64,000 nucleotides of DNA from CAJGBR01 sp045637425 (lineage in GTDB: Bacteria > Bacteroidota > Bacteroidia > Bacteroidales > Rikenellaceae): contig JAZTZL010000032.1 in NCBI GenBank assembly GCA_045637425.1, positions 114,879 to 178,878 on the forward strand. Direction: 5' to 3'. The notes below the pieces were generated by a model. That model saw only the letters and a list, made by a program, of their open reading frames with translations. It was not told the origin of the DNA and did no database searches. Shown in pieces: positions 1-9,049 of this stretch. The translations under genes were made by a program, and so were the position numbers. Position 1 is the stretch's first letter. Each line of letters starts with the position of its first letter.

Positions 1-2265
1 GTCGTGTACATCTCCCTTAACCGTAGCCAACACTACGCTTGGAGTAGAGTTGCGGTCTGTCGAAATGTTCTCCTGCTCGATATATGGAGCGAGTACCTCA
101 ACCGAGCGTTTCATTACACGGGCACTCTTGACCACCTGAGGCAAAAACATCTTGCCCGAACCGAACAACTCACCAATCTGATTCATTGCAGCCATCAACA
201 TACGGTCAATCACTGCCAATGGCGAATCCGTCAAGTTCAGCGCCTCGAGCGTATCCTGCTCGATAAATTGGTCAATACCCTTTATCATTGAGTGCGCAAT
301 TCGCTCCTCGACTGAGAGCGTGCGCCACAGGTCTGATTTTGTCTCCTCTTTTGATTGACTATGCTGCGCCTTAACTTCGGCAGCCTTTTCCACCAAGCGC
401 TCAGTAGCATCTGCTCTGCGATTGAGCACTGCGTCTTCCACCACCGCCAGCAACTCGGGGTCTATCTCGTCGTAAATCTGCAACATCGCAGGATTAACAA
501 TACCCATATCCATTCCTGCTTCGATTGCGTGGTAGAGGAATACCGAATGCATCGCCTCTCTTATAGGGTTATTTCCTCGGAACGAAAACGAAAGATTACT
601 TACTCCGCCGCTGATTTTCACTCTCGGACAGTTTTTTTTAATCCATCGACAGGCTCTGATATAGTCCAAGCCGTAGCTATCGTGCTGGCTGATGCCCGTA
701 GCAATAGCCAAAATATTAGGGTCGAAAATAATATCTTCTGCCGGGAATCCATTACTTGTCAGCAGTTTATATGCACGGTCGGCTATTTCGATTTTTCGGT
801 CGAAAGTCGTAGCCTGCCCCTGTTCATCGAACAACATAACCACTGCCGCAGCACCATATTTTCTGAGCATAGCTGCCCTACGCAGAAACTCTGACTCGCC
901 CTCTTTCAGCGAAATGGAATTGACAATAGATTTACCCTGAGTACATTTCAGTGCAGCCTCAATCACCTCCCACGACGAGGAGTCAATCATAATAGGTACT
1001 CGTGCTATATCTGGTTCGGCAGCAATGCGATTAATGAATTCGATGATTGCACTCGGCCCGTCAATCATACCATCGTCCATACAGATATCTATAATCTGAG
1101 CGCCATCTTCCACCTGACCTCGGGCTACGGAGAGTGCATCTGCATATCTGCCCTCGCGAATCATCTTGGCAAAGCGAGCCGAACCCGCTACGTTTGTACG
1201 TTCGCCAACATTTATAAAATTGGCATCGGGAGTGATTTCCAATGGTTCAAGACCCGAAAGTATCGTTCGCGGAGTAAATTTCTGCGACACCTGCGGCGAA
1301 TAATTCTTTGCTACGCAAGCAATCGCTGCGATGTAATCGGGCGTAGTCCCGCAACAGCCGCCCACAATATTGAGCAATCCCTCTTTCAAATATCCTTCGA
1401 TATGCTCGGCCATAGACTCGGGCGTTTCATCATATCCGCCCATACCATTTGGCAATCCCGCATTCGGGTGTGCAGATATGGCACACGAGGCTACGCGTTT
1501 GAGTCTTGCGATGTATTGTTTCATCTGCTCGGCGCCGAACGAGCAGTTCAACCCAATCGACAACAGCGGAGCGTGGCTAATCGAATTATAAAATGCCTCG
1601 ACAGTCTGTCCCGAAAGGATTCTACCAGACGAATCGGCAATGGTGGCAGAAATCATTATCGGCACATTAATACCCCTGTTTTCAGCCAACTGCATCGCCG
1701 CAAAAATAGCAGCCTTACAATTCAGCGTATCAAATACCGTTTCTATTAACAATATATCCACTCCGCCATCAACCAGTCCTCGGATTTGCTCGGTATATGT
1801 TTCCACCAATTGATCGAAAGTCACGGCACGGTACTCGGGGGCATTGACATCGGGTGACATCGAACACATTTTGCTTGTAGGTCCTATTGAGCCAGCTACG
1901 AAACGAGGACGTTGTTCAGTTGAGAAGCTGTCTGCTGCACGGCGAGCAATGCGCGCCCCCGCCAAGTTCAATTCATACACTCTGTCTCCGAGATGGTAAT
2001 CGCCCAATGAGATTGAGTTACTATTAAATGTATTCGTTTCTATAATATCTGCACCAGCCTCGAGATAGCGACTATGAATCGACTCAATCACCTCAGGCTG
2101 AGTCAGATTCAACACATCGTTACACCCCGTAAGATTGACATCGTGATTGGCAAACAAATCTGCTCGGAACTGCGATTCGGTTAGCGCTGCCGCCTGAATC
2201 ATCGTTCCCATTGCTCCGTCGAGCACGAGAATACGTTGATGAATATGTTTTGATATATCGCGCAT
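1..2265 (-). CDS. metH: Methionine synthase MetH, N-terminal 755 residues (cut by window edge)
   Basis: This is cobalamin-dependent methionine synthase, which moves a methyl group from methyltetrahydrofolate through B12 to homocysteine in the cytoplasm. Reading the minus strand from the ATG at 2263-2265 gives an open frame to base 1. The homocysteine methyltransferase domain is at about 1-325, with zinc-ligand motifs NCSFG and GGCCGT. The pterin-binding domain follows at about 335-610, with NVGERTNVAGS at its start and FDPN later. The helical cap domain is at about 640-740. The window ends inside the cobalt-ligating motif: the last residues are KGDVHD, so the B12 histidine is seen but the rest of the B12 domain and the activation domain are not. 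An AGGAG sequence precedes the start. The stop of the glutaminyl cyclase gene is only 4 bases upstream, so the two are probably co-transcribed. I see no cobalamin riboswitch upstream. Confidence 0.96.
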   Translation of the reverse strand, partial: MRDISKHIHQRILVLDGAMGTMIQAAALTESQFRADLFANHDVNLTGCNDVLNLTQPEVIESIHSRYLEAGADIIETNTFNSNSISLGDYHLGDRVYELNLAGARIARRAADSFSTEQRPRFVAGSIGPTSKMCSMSPDVNAPEYRAVTFDQLVETYTEQIRGLVDGGVDILLIETVFDTLNCKAAIFAAMQLAENRGINVPIMISATIADSSGRILSGQTVEAFYNSISHAPLLSIGLNCSFGAEQMKQYIARLKRVASCAISAHPNAGLPNGMGGYDETPESMAEHIEGYLKEGLLNIVGGCCGTTPDYIAAIACVAKNYSPQVSQKFTPRTILSGLEPLEITPDANFINVGERTNVAGSARFAKMIREGRYADALSVARGQVEDGAQIIDICMDDGMIDGPSAIIEFINRIAAEPDIARVPIMIDSSSWEVIEAALKCTQGKSIVNSISLKEGESEFLRRAAMLRKYGAAAVVMLFDEQGQATTFDRKIEIADRAYKLLTSNGFPAEDIIFDPNILAIATGISQHDSYGLDYIRACRWIKKNCPRVKISGGVSNLSFSFRGNNPIREAMHSVFLYHAIEAGMDMGIVNPAMLQIYDEIDPELLAVVEDAVLNRRADATERLVEKAAEVKAQHSQSKEETKSDLWRTLSVEERIAHSMIKGIDQFIEQDTLEALNLTDSPLAVIDRMLMAAMNQIGELFGSGKMFLPQVVKSARVMKRSVEVLAPYIEQENISTDRNSTPSVVLATVKGDVHD

Positions 2266-2269
2266 AATT

Positions 2270-3346
2270 CTACTTCTCCTTTACTAATTCCACTTCGAAC
2301 AACTTGTTCCACTTCTTACCCGTAACGAATATTCGACCACTCTTCTTGTCATAGGCAATGCCGTTCATCACGTCAGTATCTGCGGTTATTCTAATATTCG
2401 AAATCAGATTGTCAAAGTTGATTCTTGCCACAACCTCGCCTGTCTGGGGATTAATTCTGACAATATCGTTGGTCGTATATACGTTAGCCCATATTTCGCC
2501 ATTAATCCACTCCATCTCATTGAGATATATCACAGGGCCATTATCATCAAAAACCTGAATCACACGCTCCTTGCGGAAGGTCTCAGCCGAACGCACCGTA
2601 ATGCGATTCGAACCGTCGCTCTGATACAACTTCTCGCCGTCGGTAGCCAATCCCCAACCCTCGCCGTCATAGCCAAATTTACCCACCTGAGCAAAACTCT
2701 GCGCATCAAACACAAAACAGGTATTCTCTTCCCACGTCAGCATATATATCTTATTGTTCAGCAGAGCAATGCCCTCGCCGAAAAACTCATCTGAGAGTGA
2801 CTGGCTCTTCAGAATCTTCCCCGTAGCAATATCTGTCAGCAACAATCTCGATTCGCCATTGAGACCTGTACTCTCCAACATTTTTCCATTGTAAAAAATC
2901 AGCCCCTGAGTATATGAACCCTCATCGTGAGGATAGGTTTTTATAATCTTAGCCGAGTAGGCTTGCGGTTGTTTTTTAGCAAGTACGGTAATTGTTCCCA
3001 CGCGTTTTTGTCCGAGACCGTTTTTGAATGCCTCGAAATAGTATGGAATGTGTCCCATACGCACATCTTCGGGCAGCACAAGTGTAGTATCACCTTTGAC
3101 CAATCCGATGTATTTATGATCGAAGTAGAATTGTACCGAGTCTGGCTCGACACCTTGCGCCAATTCGTATGAGAATTTCACCGCCTCACCGCCATATTGT
3201 GGACTCCCCACCTCTGGCAACACTTTCTTTATCATAGACTTAACATATTCAGCCGAACCTTTTGTAGATTTAGCCGTATTTGAATTACCCCCGAAACAAG
3301 AGGAGGAAACGATAATAATCAGAGAAAAAACGAGATTGCGAATCAT
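2270..3346 (-). CDS. Glutaminyl-peptide cyclotransferase family lipoprotein
   Basis: This is a predicted lipoprotein of 358 residues. It has a short hydrophobic N-terminus with a lipobox-like SSSC (Cys 17), a beta-rich N-terminal part of about 100 residues, then the plant/bacterial-type glutamine cyclotransferase propeller from about residue 135. The family hallmark PHDEGSYTQGL is present, followed by repeats containing LLTDI.TGK, GEGWGLATDGEKLYQSDGS and LNEMEWINGEIWANVY. Family members form pyroglutamate at peptide N-termini; in Bacteroidetes they are exported, where an N-terminal Gln is often exposed after signal peptide cleavage. It is the first gene before metH and the two are 4 bases apart, though I see no metabolic link. 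A -7-like box lies at 3383-3390. Confidence 0.88.
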   Translation of the reverse strand: MIRNLVFSLIIIVSSSCFGGNSNTAKSTKGSAEYVKSMIKKVLPEVGSPQYGGEAVKFSYELAQGVEPDSVQFYFDHKYIGLVKGDTTLVLPEDVRMGHIPYYFEAFKNGLGQKRVGTITVLAKKQPQAYSAKIIKTYPHDEGSYTQGLIFYNGKMLESTGLNGESRLLLTDIATGKILKSQSLSDEFFGEGIALLNNKIYMLTWEENTCFVFDAQSFAQVGKFGYDGEGWGLATDGEKLYQSDGSNRITVRSAETFRKERVIQVFDDNGPVIYLNEMEWINGEIWANVYTTNDIVRINPQTGEVVARINFDNLISNIRITADTDVMNGIAYDKKSGRIFVTGKKWNKLFEVELVKEK

Positions 3347-3382
3347 TTTTCAGTCCATTAAATTTATCATACTACAATCTAC

Positions 3383-3390
3383 AAAGGTAG
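3383..3390 (-). promoter_or_regulatory. Candidate -7 box for the glutaminyl cyclase/metH unit
   Basis: The plus strand reads CAAAGGTA, that is TACCTTTG on the minus strand, matching the Bacteroidetes TAnnTTTG element. No good -33 TTG was found at the usual spacing, so this rests on the -7 box alone, 37 bases upstream of the start. Confidence 0.45.
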
Positions 3391-3426
3391 TCATTTTTCG
3401 GATAGGAATAGCGATAAAAACAAAAA

Positions 3427-3451
3427 ACTCGGCCGATGATTTCGACCGAGT
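3427..3451 (-). terminator. Terminator after the DUF4923 gene
   Basis: The inverted repeat ACTCGG.CG...CG.CCGAGT has a 7-base loop. On the minus strand it is followed by a run of T (plus-strand AAAAAA at 3422-3427). It lies 23 bases past the stop of the 3474-4085 gene. Confidence 0.75.
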
Positions 3452-3473
3452 GGTATCTGACTCAAGAAAAGTT

Positions 3474-4085
3474 CTATTTTTTCACCTGTTCGAACTCGAA
3501 ACCTAAGGCCACTTCGTTGTAATTTTTGGCAAGGTTTGCAATTCCGTTTGCAGTGCTTGAATTAACTCTTGCAGCAACAGCTTGAATAAAACTCAAGATT
3601 TTATTGGCTTGGAATGCCAATACCAAATTACCTTCTGTTTTGTATACGATTGCCGAGAACACTCCGAGCTGATAACCGGCTGCATTCAATACTGTAAGTG
3701 TAACCTTTTCATCTTGAGCTGAGTAGCTCCACTTACCCGACACTGTTCGAGATGCGAGTTGCGCGGTGAACGTACTATCCTGAGCAAATGTAAATGTGCA
3801 ACTACCGGCTTTGATTCCCACCTTTTCGTAGTATTGATTCAGTTTCTTGCCGATGGTCTTAGAGAGAGCTGCGCCACCAGCCTGAGCCAACAGATTATCG
3901 CTTCCGAGTTTTACAGCAGGCTGAACATATTTCCACTCGCCACAAATAGTTGATGAGTTCACATTGTTACCCGTAGCCACTTCAGCTACTTTACTTGCCA
4001 CCTTAAACAATTGGTCGAGACTCTGAGCCGATGCAGTTCCGGCAAACAAGACTGCACAACCAACCAACAACAAAAATTTTTTCAT
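3474..4085 (-). CDS. DUF4923 family lipocalin-like secreted protein
   Basis: This is a 203-residue protein with a clear signal peptide (MKKFLLLVGCAVLFAGTASA, then QS). The mature part resembles the Bacteroidales DUF4923 lipocalin-like family: a helical lead, a GEWKYVQPAV strand, a CTFTF...DSTF strand, SGKWSYS, and a C-terminal stretch ending in FEFEQVKK. Function is unknown. I start it at the ATG at 4083-4085, because the 12 residues possible upstream would spoil the signal peptide. A good -7/-33 pair lies just upstream and a terminator lies downstream, so it looks monocistronic. Confidence 0.8.
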   Translation of the reverse strand: MKKFLLLVGCAVLFAGTASAQSLDQLFKVASKVAEVATGNNVNSSTICGEWKYVQPAVKLGSDNLLAQAGGAALSKTIGKKLNQYYEKVGIKAGSCTFTFAQDSTFTAQLASRTVSGKWSYSAQDEKVTLTVLNAAGYQLGVFSAIVYKTEGNLVLAFQANKILSFIQAVAARVNSSTANGIANLAKNYNEVALGFEFEQVKK

Positions 4086-4120
4086 ATTCTTTAATTTCTT
4101 AAGAGTTTCCAAATATGACA

Positions 4121-4150
4121 CAAAGTTAGCAAAAATAATCTAATTATCAA
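4121..4150 (-). promoter_or_regulatory. Promoter of the DUF4923 gene
   Basis: On the minus strand TAACTTTG (plus CAAAGTTA, 4121-4128) is preceded by TTG (plus CAA, 4148-4150) at 19 bases. This fits the Bacteroidetes -33/-7 layout. The start codon is about 35 bases downstream. Confidence 0.65.
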
Positions 4151-4162
4151 TCTCACCCAAAT

Positions 4163-4195
4163 AATAAAAAAGCCTGCACCAAAATAGTGCAGGCT
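4163..4195 (-). terminator. Terminator after paralogue A
   Basis: The perfect 9-bp stem AGCCTGCAC/GTGCAGGCT (4171-4179 with 4187-4195) has a 7-base loop and is followed on the minus strand by a T-run. Its stem nearly repeats the fumarase terminator 750 bases away. Confidence 0.85.
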
Positions 4196-4216
4196 ATGCG
4201 CATCTGAACAGAATGA

Positions 4217-4852
4217 TTATTTTCTCTTACCGCCAAATTCTTTTTCGAGTTTTTTCTTGTATTCTCTACGTTCTTCGGGAGTCATCTTTGCCATTTTGTT
4301 GATGGTTGCTTTTTCCCACGGATCAACCTTTTCGCCCATAAGTTCTCTGAAGTGAATGGCTTTTTGTTGACTATTCAGATGACTTCTCAGTTCTATAATC
4401 GAGTCATATTTCTCTGCTTCAACAACTACAATAGTAAACTTGCGATCTATATCATAATATCGAGGTACACCTTGCATTGATCCTCCATAAGTAGTTTCAA
4501 TAATTTCATACGTTGTAGTCTTTTCGGGTTTCAATGTTGCTATAAACTCACCTTTACGAAGTTCCTCTTCTGTAGCTGATTTAACGCCTTTTATTTCTAT
4601 TCGAGAGATTCTACCAGCCTCAAACAATTTTTTGTATCTAGTAGACTCACCTGGTCTAATGATTGCCCTTTCAACCCCGGCGCGCCCACCTTGTGAACCA
4701 TCAGGATTTACACGTGACATATTGTCAAAATCACGAGCACACTCTTCGATGTATTTTTGTCCGGCTGTTTTGTTTTTGTCATCTTGTGCAGATGCTGAGA
4801 TTGCTCCGATAACCATTATCGATGCAATCGTGAGTTTCAATAATCTTTTCAT
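4217..4852 (-). CDS. Secreted Ig-like protein, paralogue A of a three-locus family
   Basis: This 211-residue protein has a signal peptide (cleavage after ISASA, about residue 22). A core at about 62-147 reads like one small Ig-like beta domain: RPGESTR at 66-72, IEIKGV, GEFIATLKPEKTTTY at 101-115, and a last strand closing with VEAEKYD. The tail of about 60 residues is charged and helical (MTPEERREYKKKLEKEF). The same core, with the same 40-residue spacing between G(E/D)STR and KP(E/Q)K, occurs in the genes at 44582-45277 and 50365-50958. I know no name or function for the family. Location is presumably periplasmic or surface. It has its own promoter (4877-4910) and terminator, so it is probably monocistronic. 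Confidence 0.75.
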   Translation of the reverse strand: MKRLLKLTIASIMVIGAISASAQDDKNKTAGQKYIEECARDFDNMSRVNPDGSQGGRAGVERAIIRPGESTRYKKLFEAGRISRIEIKGVKSATEEELRKGEFIATLKPEKTTTYEIIETTYGGSMQGVPRYYDIDRKFTIVVVEAEKYDSIIELRSHLNSQQKAIHFRELMGEKVDPWEKATINKMAKMTPEERREYKKKLEKEFGGKRK

Positions 4853-4876
4853 ATTCCTTATTAATTAAGAGCTTTG

Positions 4877-4910
4877 CAAATATATAAATTATTTTTATAA
4901 ATAATGCAAA
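4877..4910 (-). promoter_or_regulatory. Promoter of paralogue A
   Basis: On the minus strand TATATTTG (plus CAAATATA, 4877-4884) is preceded by TTTG (plus CAAA, 4907-4910) at 22 bases. It lies about 25 bases upstream of the start codon. Confidence 0.6.
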
Positions 4911-4914
4911 TTTA

Positions 4915-4948
4915 AGCAAAAAAAGCCTGCACCAAAGTGGTGCAGGCA
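4915..4948 (-). terminator. Terminator after fumarase
   Basis: The stem GCCTGCACC/GGTGCAGGC has a short AAAGT-type loop, followed on the minus strand by T7 (plus A-run at 4918-4924). It lies 25 bases past the fumarase stop. Confidence 0.85.
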
Positions 4949-4972
4949 TTGAAATATATTTTAAGCAAACGG

Positions 4973-6577
4973 CTACAACTGAGCAAAGAAGTCGTTGCCC
5001 TTATCATCTACGATGATGAATGCGGGGAAGTTTTCAATGCGAATCTTGCGCACTGCCTCCATTCCGAGCTCGGGGAAGTCTACAACCTCAACACTCTTGA
5101 TGCTGTCTTGAGCCAAAATTGCAGCAGGACCTCCGATTGAACCCAAATAGAATCCACCGTGAGCCTTGCAAGCATCTGTCACAGCCTTTGAACGATTACC
5201 TTTGGCAACCATAATCAACGAACCGCCAAGTGCCTGGAAGCAATCAACATACGAGTCCATACGACCTGCTGTAGTCGGACCGAAACTACCCGACGGCATT
5301 CCTTCCGGAGTCTTCGCTGGACCTGCGTAGTAAATCGGGTGATTCTTGAAGTATTCTGGCATCGGTTCGCCACGGTCAATCATCTCTTTAATCTTAGCGT
5401 GAGCAATGTCGCGAGCAACAATCAGCGTACCCTTCAGATTCAAACGGGTGCGGATAGGATATTGCGACAACTTTTCGCGTACTTTATCCATACCTTCGTC
5501 GAGGTCGATGTCCACAGCCGGAGCCATAGTCAATTCCTCTTGCGGCAGATATTTCGACGGAGTGAATTCCAATTGTTCGAGGAAGATGCCCTCAGGTGTA
5601 ATCTTACCCTTGATGTTACGGTCAGCGCTGCAACTTACACCGATACCTACGGGACAAGATGCTGCGTGGCGCGGCAGACGGATTACACGTACGTCGTGTA
5701 CCAGATACTTACCACCAAACTGAGCTCCTACGCCACTTTCGCGGCAGATATCCTGAATTTTTTGTTCCCATTCCAAATCGCGGAATGCGCGGCCACCCTC
5801 ATTACCAGAAGTGGGCAGATTGTCATAATAACCAGCCGATGCCTTCTTTACGGTAGTAAGGTTAGCCTCAGCCGATGTACCGCCGATAACCACAGCCAAG
5901 TGGTAAGGTGGACAAGCCGAAGTACCCAAATCCTTGATATGCTCTTTGATGAATTTAGTCAGATTTTCCTCTGTGAGCAATGCCTTAGTCTGTTGGTAGA
6001 GGAATGTCTTGTTAGCAGAACCACCACCTTTAGTCATAAACAAGAAGTGGTATTCGTTGCCTTGTGTAGCGTAGAGGTCAATTTGCGCCGGGAGGTTAGT
6101 TCCGCTGTTGTGTTCGTCGAGCATAGTCATCGGCACCACCTGCGAGTAACGCAAATTGCAACTCTTATAAGTTTCATAAACACCCTTTGACAACCATTCG
6201 CGATCGTTTACTCCGGTATAAACATTCTCACCCTTTTGGCCAATAACGATTGCAGTACCTGTGTCCTGGCAAGTTGGCAGACTGCCTCTTGCAGCCACAA
6301 CCTGATTTCGCAACATTGTGTGTGCTACGAAACGGTCGTTGTCCGATGCCTCAGAGTCGTCTACTATATTGCGCAGTTTTTGCAGGTGTGTTGGTCTGAG
6401 GAAGAATGACACATCGCGGAATGCCGAGATAGACAACAACAAGAGTCCTTCCGGAGCAACTTTCAAGATTTTACGACCATCAACTTCGACTGTTTCTACA
6501 AAATCTTTTGATAACAACCGATATTCGGTTTTGTCTTCACCCACTGGAAATGGGTCTTGATAAATGAATTCGCTCAT
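4973..6577 (-). CDS. fumA: Fumarate hydratase, class I (single-chain FumA/B type)
   Basis: This 534-residue iron-sulfur fumarase interconverts fumarate and malate. Alpha and beta parts are fused, as in enterobacterial FumA/FumB. The three cluster cysteines sit in TCQDTGT (about 103), SACPPYH and SCPVGIGVSCSADR. The alpha part also shows NLPAQIDLY and MTKGGGSANKT; the beta part has GPTTAGRMDSYVD and GGPAAILAQDSIKSVEVVDFPELGMEAV. Length matches the family. The oxygen-sensitive enzyme fits an anaerobe making succinate through fumarate reduction. It has its own terminator. The 261-base spacer to the divergent cardiolipin synthase gene is A+T-rich, and I could fix no firm promoter there on the minus strand. 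Confidence 0.95.
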   Translation of the reverse strand: MSEFIYQDPFPVGEDKTEYRLLSKDFVETVEVDGRKILKVAPEGLLLLSISAFRDVSFFLRPTHLQKLRNIVDDSEASDNDRFVAHTMLRNQVVAARGSLPTCQDTGTAIVIGQKGENVYTGVNDREWLSKGVYETYKSCNLRYSQVVPMTMLDEHNSGTNLPAQIDLYATQGNEYHFLFMTKGGGSANKTFLYQQTKALLTEENLTKFIKEHIKDLGTSACPPYHLAVVIGGTSAEANLTTVKKASAGYYDNLPTSGNEGGRAFRDLEWEQKIQDICRESGVGAQFGGKYLVHDVRVIRLPRHAASCPVGIGVSCSADRNIKGKITPEGIFLEQLEFTPSKYLPQEELTMAPAVDIDLDEGMDKVREKLSQYPIRTRLNLKGTLIVARDIAHAKIKEMIDRGEPMPEYFKNHPIYYAGPAKTPEGMPSGSFGPTTAGRMDSYVDCFQALGGSLIMVAKGNRSKAVTDACKAHGGFYLGSIGGPAAILAQDSIKSVEVVDFPELGMEAVRKIRIENFPAFIIVDDKGNDFFAQL

Positions 6578-6785
6578 TATTTTTATTCTTAGTATGTATA
6601 ATTTATTTCGTCTGTTTCGGAATCATTATCAGATACATTTTCCCATATGATTCAAGCAACGAAGTTACGATTTTTTTTCGAGACAAAAGAATTTATACCA
6701 AAAAAATCTTTTCTCGTCAGATTATATTTTTGCAGTTTACATCTAAATATGGCACGGAATATGATATTTTCTAATTGAAAATGAT

Positions 6786-6793
6786 TATATTTG
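6786..6793 (+). promoter_or_regulatory. Candidate -7 box for cls
   Basis: TATATTTG matches TAnnTTTG. The -33 element is not convincing at the usual distance. A second similar box, TATTTTTG, lies about 60 bases further upstream. Confidence 0.4.
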
Positions 6794-6838
6794 TAGACTC
6801 TTCAGAGATTAAAATTAGGTGATTTTACTCGGCAAATT

Positions 6839-8290
6839 ATGATTGTAACCCATCTGAAAGTTGCGCTGTACGCGATATATGTCATCATAGTGATAGGCAC
6901 AATACTCACTATTGTCTATGACAAACGTGAGCCGTCGAAAGCGATGATTTGGATTTCGGTTGTATCGCTGATACCCATACTCGGAATATTGTTCTACGTA
7001 CTGCTGGGGAGAAACCACCGCCGAGAAAAGATATTCAACCGAAAGGGAGTAAAAGACCTGCAACAAATCGAGCGTGCCAACATCAACAACCAGTTGGAAC
7101 TCGTCTCCTCTGACAGTCTGCTACAAAGAAAAGAGATTGCCGATAATTTTGACATCATAACCCTACTGCTCAACTCGAACAAAGCACTACTGACAGTCAG
7201 AAATCGAATCAAAATCTTGGAAGATGGAGAAGCAACGTTTGCTCATATACTTGACGTTCTTTCTCGTGCTGAATCATCGATACATCTTGAATACTACATC
7301 ATAACCGACGACCGCATAGGCGAAACCGTAGCCGATATTCTCGTAGCAAAGGCTCTCGCCGGAGTGGAGGTCAGACTGATTTATGACGATGTTGGCTGCT
7401 GGGGATTAAATCGCAATTACCTCAAGCGGCTGAGCGATGCGGGAGTGCAAATCCGCAACTTCCTGCCCGTAGTCTTTCCGTGGCTCTCGAGCAAGGTAAA
7501 CTACCGAAACCACCGAAAGATAATCGTCGTAGACGGAAAGTACGGATTCACAGGTGGCGTGAACATTGCACAGCGCTACATTTCGGGTACAACCTGGGGA
7601 CGCTGGCGTGATACACACCTGATGCTGGAAGGCGACTCGGTAACCTCGCTGCAGGTTATCTTCCTGACCGATTGGTACTTCGTCAGTGGACAGCGACTCA
7701 CCGATCGTAAGAAATATTTTCACGAATCGGACATCAAAGAGCAGGCTCTCGTACAGATAGCCACCTCGGGTCCTGACAGCGACTGGGCATCAATTCTGCA
7801 GGCATTCTTCGCAGCAATAACCCGCGCCCAAAAGCATATCTACATCTCCACTCCATATTTCATTCCGCCCGAATCACTGCTGACTGCCATAAAAGTCGCA
7901 GCCCTCAGCGGCATTGATGTGCGGATTATGTTGCCGGCTCGTTCGGATTCGAAAATCGCACTATGGGCAACACGCTCGTACATTGGCGAGTTGCTCGAGG
8001 CCAAAGCGAAGGTCTATCTCTATCAGACAGGTTTCAACCACTCGAAGGTGCTGATGATTGACGGGCAGTTCTGCTCTGTGGGTACTGCCAATATGGATAT
8101 CCGCAGTTTTGAGGACAACTTCGAAATATCGGCCATTATGTACGATAAACAACTGACCGAAACTCTGGAAAAGACATTCTTTGAAGATTTGACCAACTGT
8201 ACTCAGGTCGAACCCGAGCAGTGGAACAATCGTCCCTGGTTCAAAACATTGGGCGAATCGTTCGCGCGACTTTTGAGTCCTCTGCTCTAA
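6839..8290 (+). CDS. cls: Cardiolipin synthase (phospholipase D family)
   Basis: This 483-residue inner membrane enzyme joins two phosphatidylglycerol molecules into cardiolipin. Two membrane helices lie in the first 60 residues, ending in LLGRNHRREK. Two phospholipase D HKD motifs follow: H225 in HRKIIVVDGKYGFTGG and H401 in HSKVLMIDGQFCSVGT, each ending with the usual GG.N or TAN stretch. Length and order match bacterial Cls. A TATATTTG box (6786-6793) precedes the gene by about 45 bases. The next gene starts 71 bases after the stop with no terminator between, so co-transcription is possible. Confidence 0.93.
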   Translation: MIVTHLKVALYAIYVIIVIGTILTIVYDKREPSKAMIWISVVSLIPILGILFYVLLGRNHRREKIFNRKGVKDLQQIERANINNQLELVSSDSLLQRKEIADNFDIITLLLNSNKALLTVRNRIKILEDGEATFAHILDVLSRAESSIHLEYYIITDDRIGETVADILVAKALAGVEVRLIYDDVGCWGLNRNYLKRLSDAGVQIRNFLPVVFPWLSSKVNYRNHRKIIVVDGKYGFTGGVNIAQRYISGTTWGRWRDTHLMLEGDSVTSLQVIFLTDWYFVSGQRLTDRKKYFHESDIKEQALVQIATSGPDSDWASILQAFFAAITRAQKHIYISTPYFIPPESLLTAIKVAALSGIDVRIMLPARSDSKIALWATRSYIGELLEAKAKVYLYQTGFNHSKVLMIDGQFCSVGTANMDIRSFEDNFEISAIMYDKQLTETLEKTFFEDLTNCTQVEPEQWNNRPWFKTLGESFARLLSPLL

Positions 8291-8361
8291 CTCAATCACG
8301 ATTTCAATATCAAAAAGGTCGGGACACTACGTCTCGATTAAAATTCTTAATACCTGATATT

Positions 8362-8976
8362 ATGAAAAAGATTTTCTGGGTAGTGGTATCCGTTGTGATG
8401 GCCACTGCAGCCTCGGCACAAACGAAACTCGGTTTTCGTGCCGGCGCAAGTATGTCCGAATTAAAGTTCAATTCGGTAACAGTCAATGGTCTTACACTTA
8501 CTCCGCAGACATCGGACGTAGTGGATTTTCACACAGCAATCGTGCTGAATCTGCAAATTCCGGGCTTCATCTTCCTGCAACCCGAATTGCAGTACAACAC
8601 AATCTCTTCTAAATTTTTTATGACACCGACGTCGGGTATCAGACAAAAAATCACCTATTCACGCAGTTCATTGCAAGTGCCGCTGATGGTTGGATTCAAC
8701 ATCGGATTTCTGAAACTCAACGCGGGTCCCGTATTCAACCTCGTATCAGATGAAAACACCTCGAACAACAGCAAAGGTCTGAAAATCGAATCGAAAGATA
8801 TTCCTGTCGGTTACCAAGTTGGTGCAGGAATAAAGATTGGAAATATGACACTCGAGGCTCGTTACGCATCGTCGATGGAGAAGTCCAAGTACACCTTCTC
8901 GAGCAACGGAAAAAGCAAGACTGCGAGTCCGAAAGATGACTACCAACTGATGTTCAGTGTCGGATTCCTATTCTAA
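8362..8976 (+). CDS. Outer membrane beta-barrel protein (PorT/OmpW-like family)
   Basis: This 204-residue protein has a signal peptide (MKKIFWVVVSVVMATAASA, then Q). The rest is alternating amphipathic strands typical of small 8-strand barrels: TKLGFRAGASMSEL at the start, FIFLQPELQYN, LQVPLMVGFNIGFLKLNAGP, GYQVGAGIKIGNMTLEARY, and a terminal DDYQLMFSVGFLF ending in Phe as BAM substrates do. This pattern is the porin-family/outer membrane beta-barrel domain common in Bacteroidetes. Function is unknown. The start is the ATG at 8362; the frame is open further upstream, but only through sequence overlapping the end of cls. Confidence 0.85.
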   Translation: MKKIFWVVVSVVMATAASAQTKLGFRAGASMSELKFNSVTVNGLTLTPQTSDVVDFHTAIVLNLQIPGFIFLQPELQYNTISSKFFMTPTSGIRQKITYSRSSLQVPLMVGFNIGFLKLNAGPVFNLVSDENTSNNSKGLKIESKDIPVGYQVGAGIKIGNMTLEARYASSMEKSKYTFSSNGKSKTASPKDDYQLMFSVGFLF

Positions 8977-8992
8977 ATGCTCTCTGTCGAAA

Positions 8993-9027
8993 CAAATAGC
9001 CTGTCCCGAAAAGGACAGGCTATTTTC
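8993..9027. terminator. Bidirectional terminator between convergent genes
   Basis: AATAGCCTGTCC/GGACAGGCTATT forms a 12-bp perfect stem with a 6-base loop. T-rich sequence follows on both strands. It separates the barrel gene (plus) from the PepSY-like gene (minus). Confidence 0.85.
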
Positions 9028-9049
9028 ATATTTTGTTTGTTGCTTGGGA

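Noticed and set aside
355..894. Plus-strand open frame of 179 codons
   Set aside because: It lies wholly inside metH on the other strand and has no recognisable protein pattern.
3347..3420. Cobalamin or SAM riboswitch before the glutaminyl cyclase/metH unit
   Set aside because: The spacer is only about 75 bases without conserved B12-box or SAM motifs.
5339..6190. Plus-strand frame of 283 codons across fumarase
   Set aside because: Antisense shadow of a strongly recognised enzyme; its residues follow reverse-complement codon bias.
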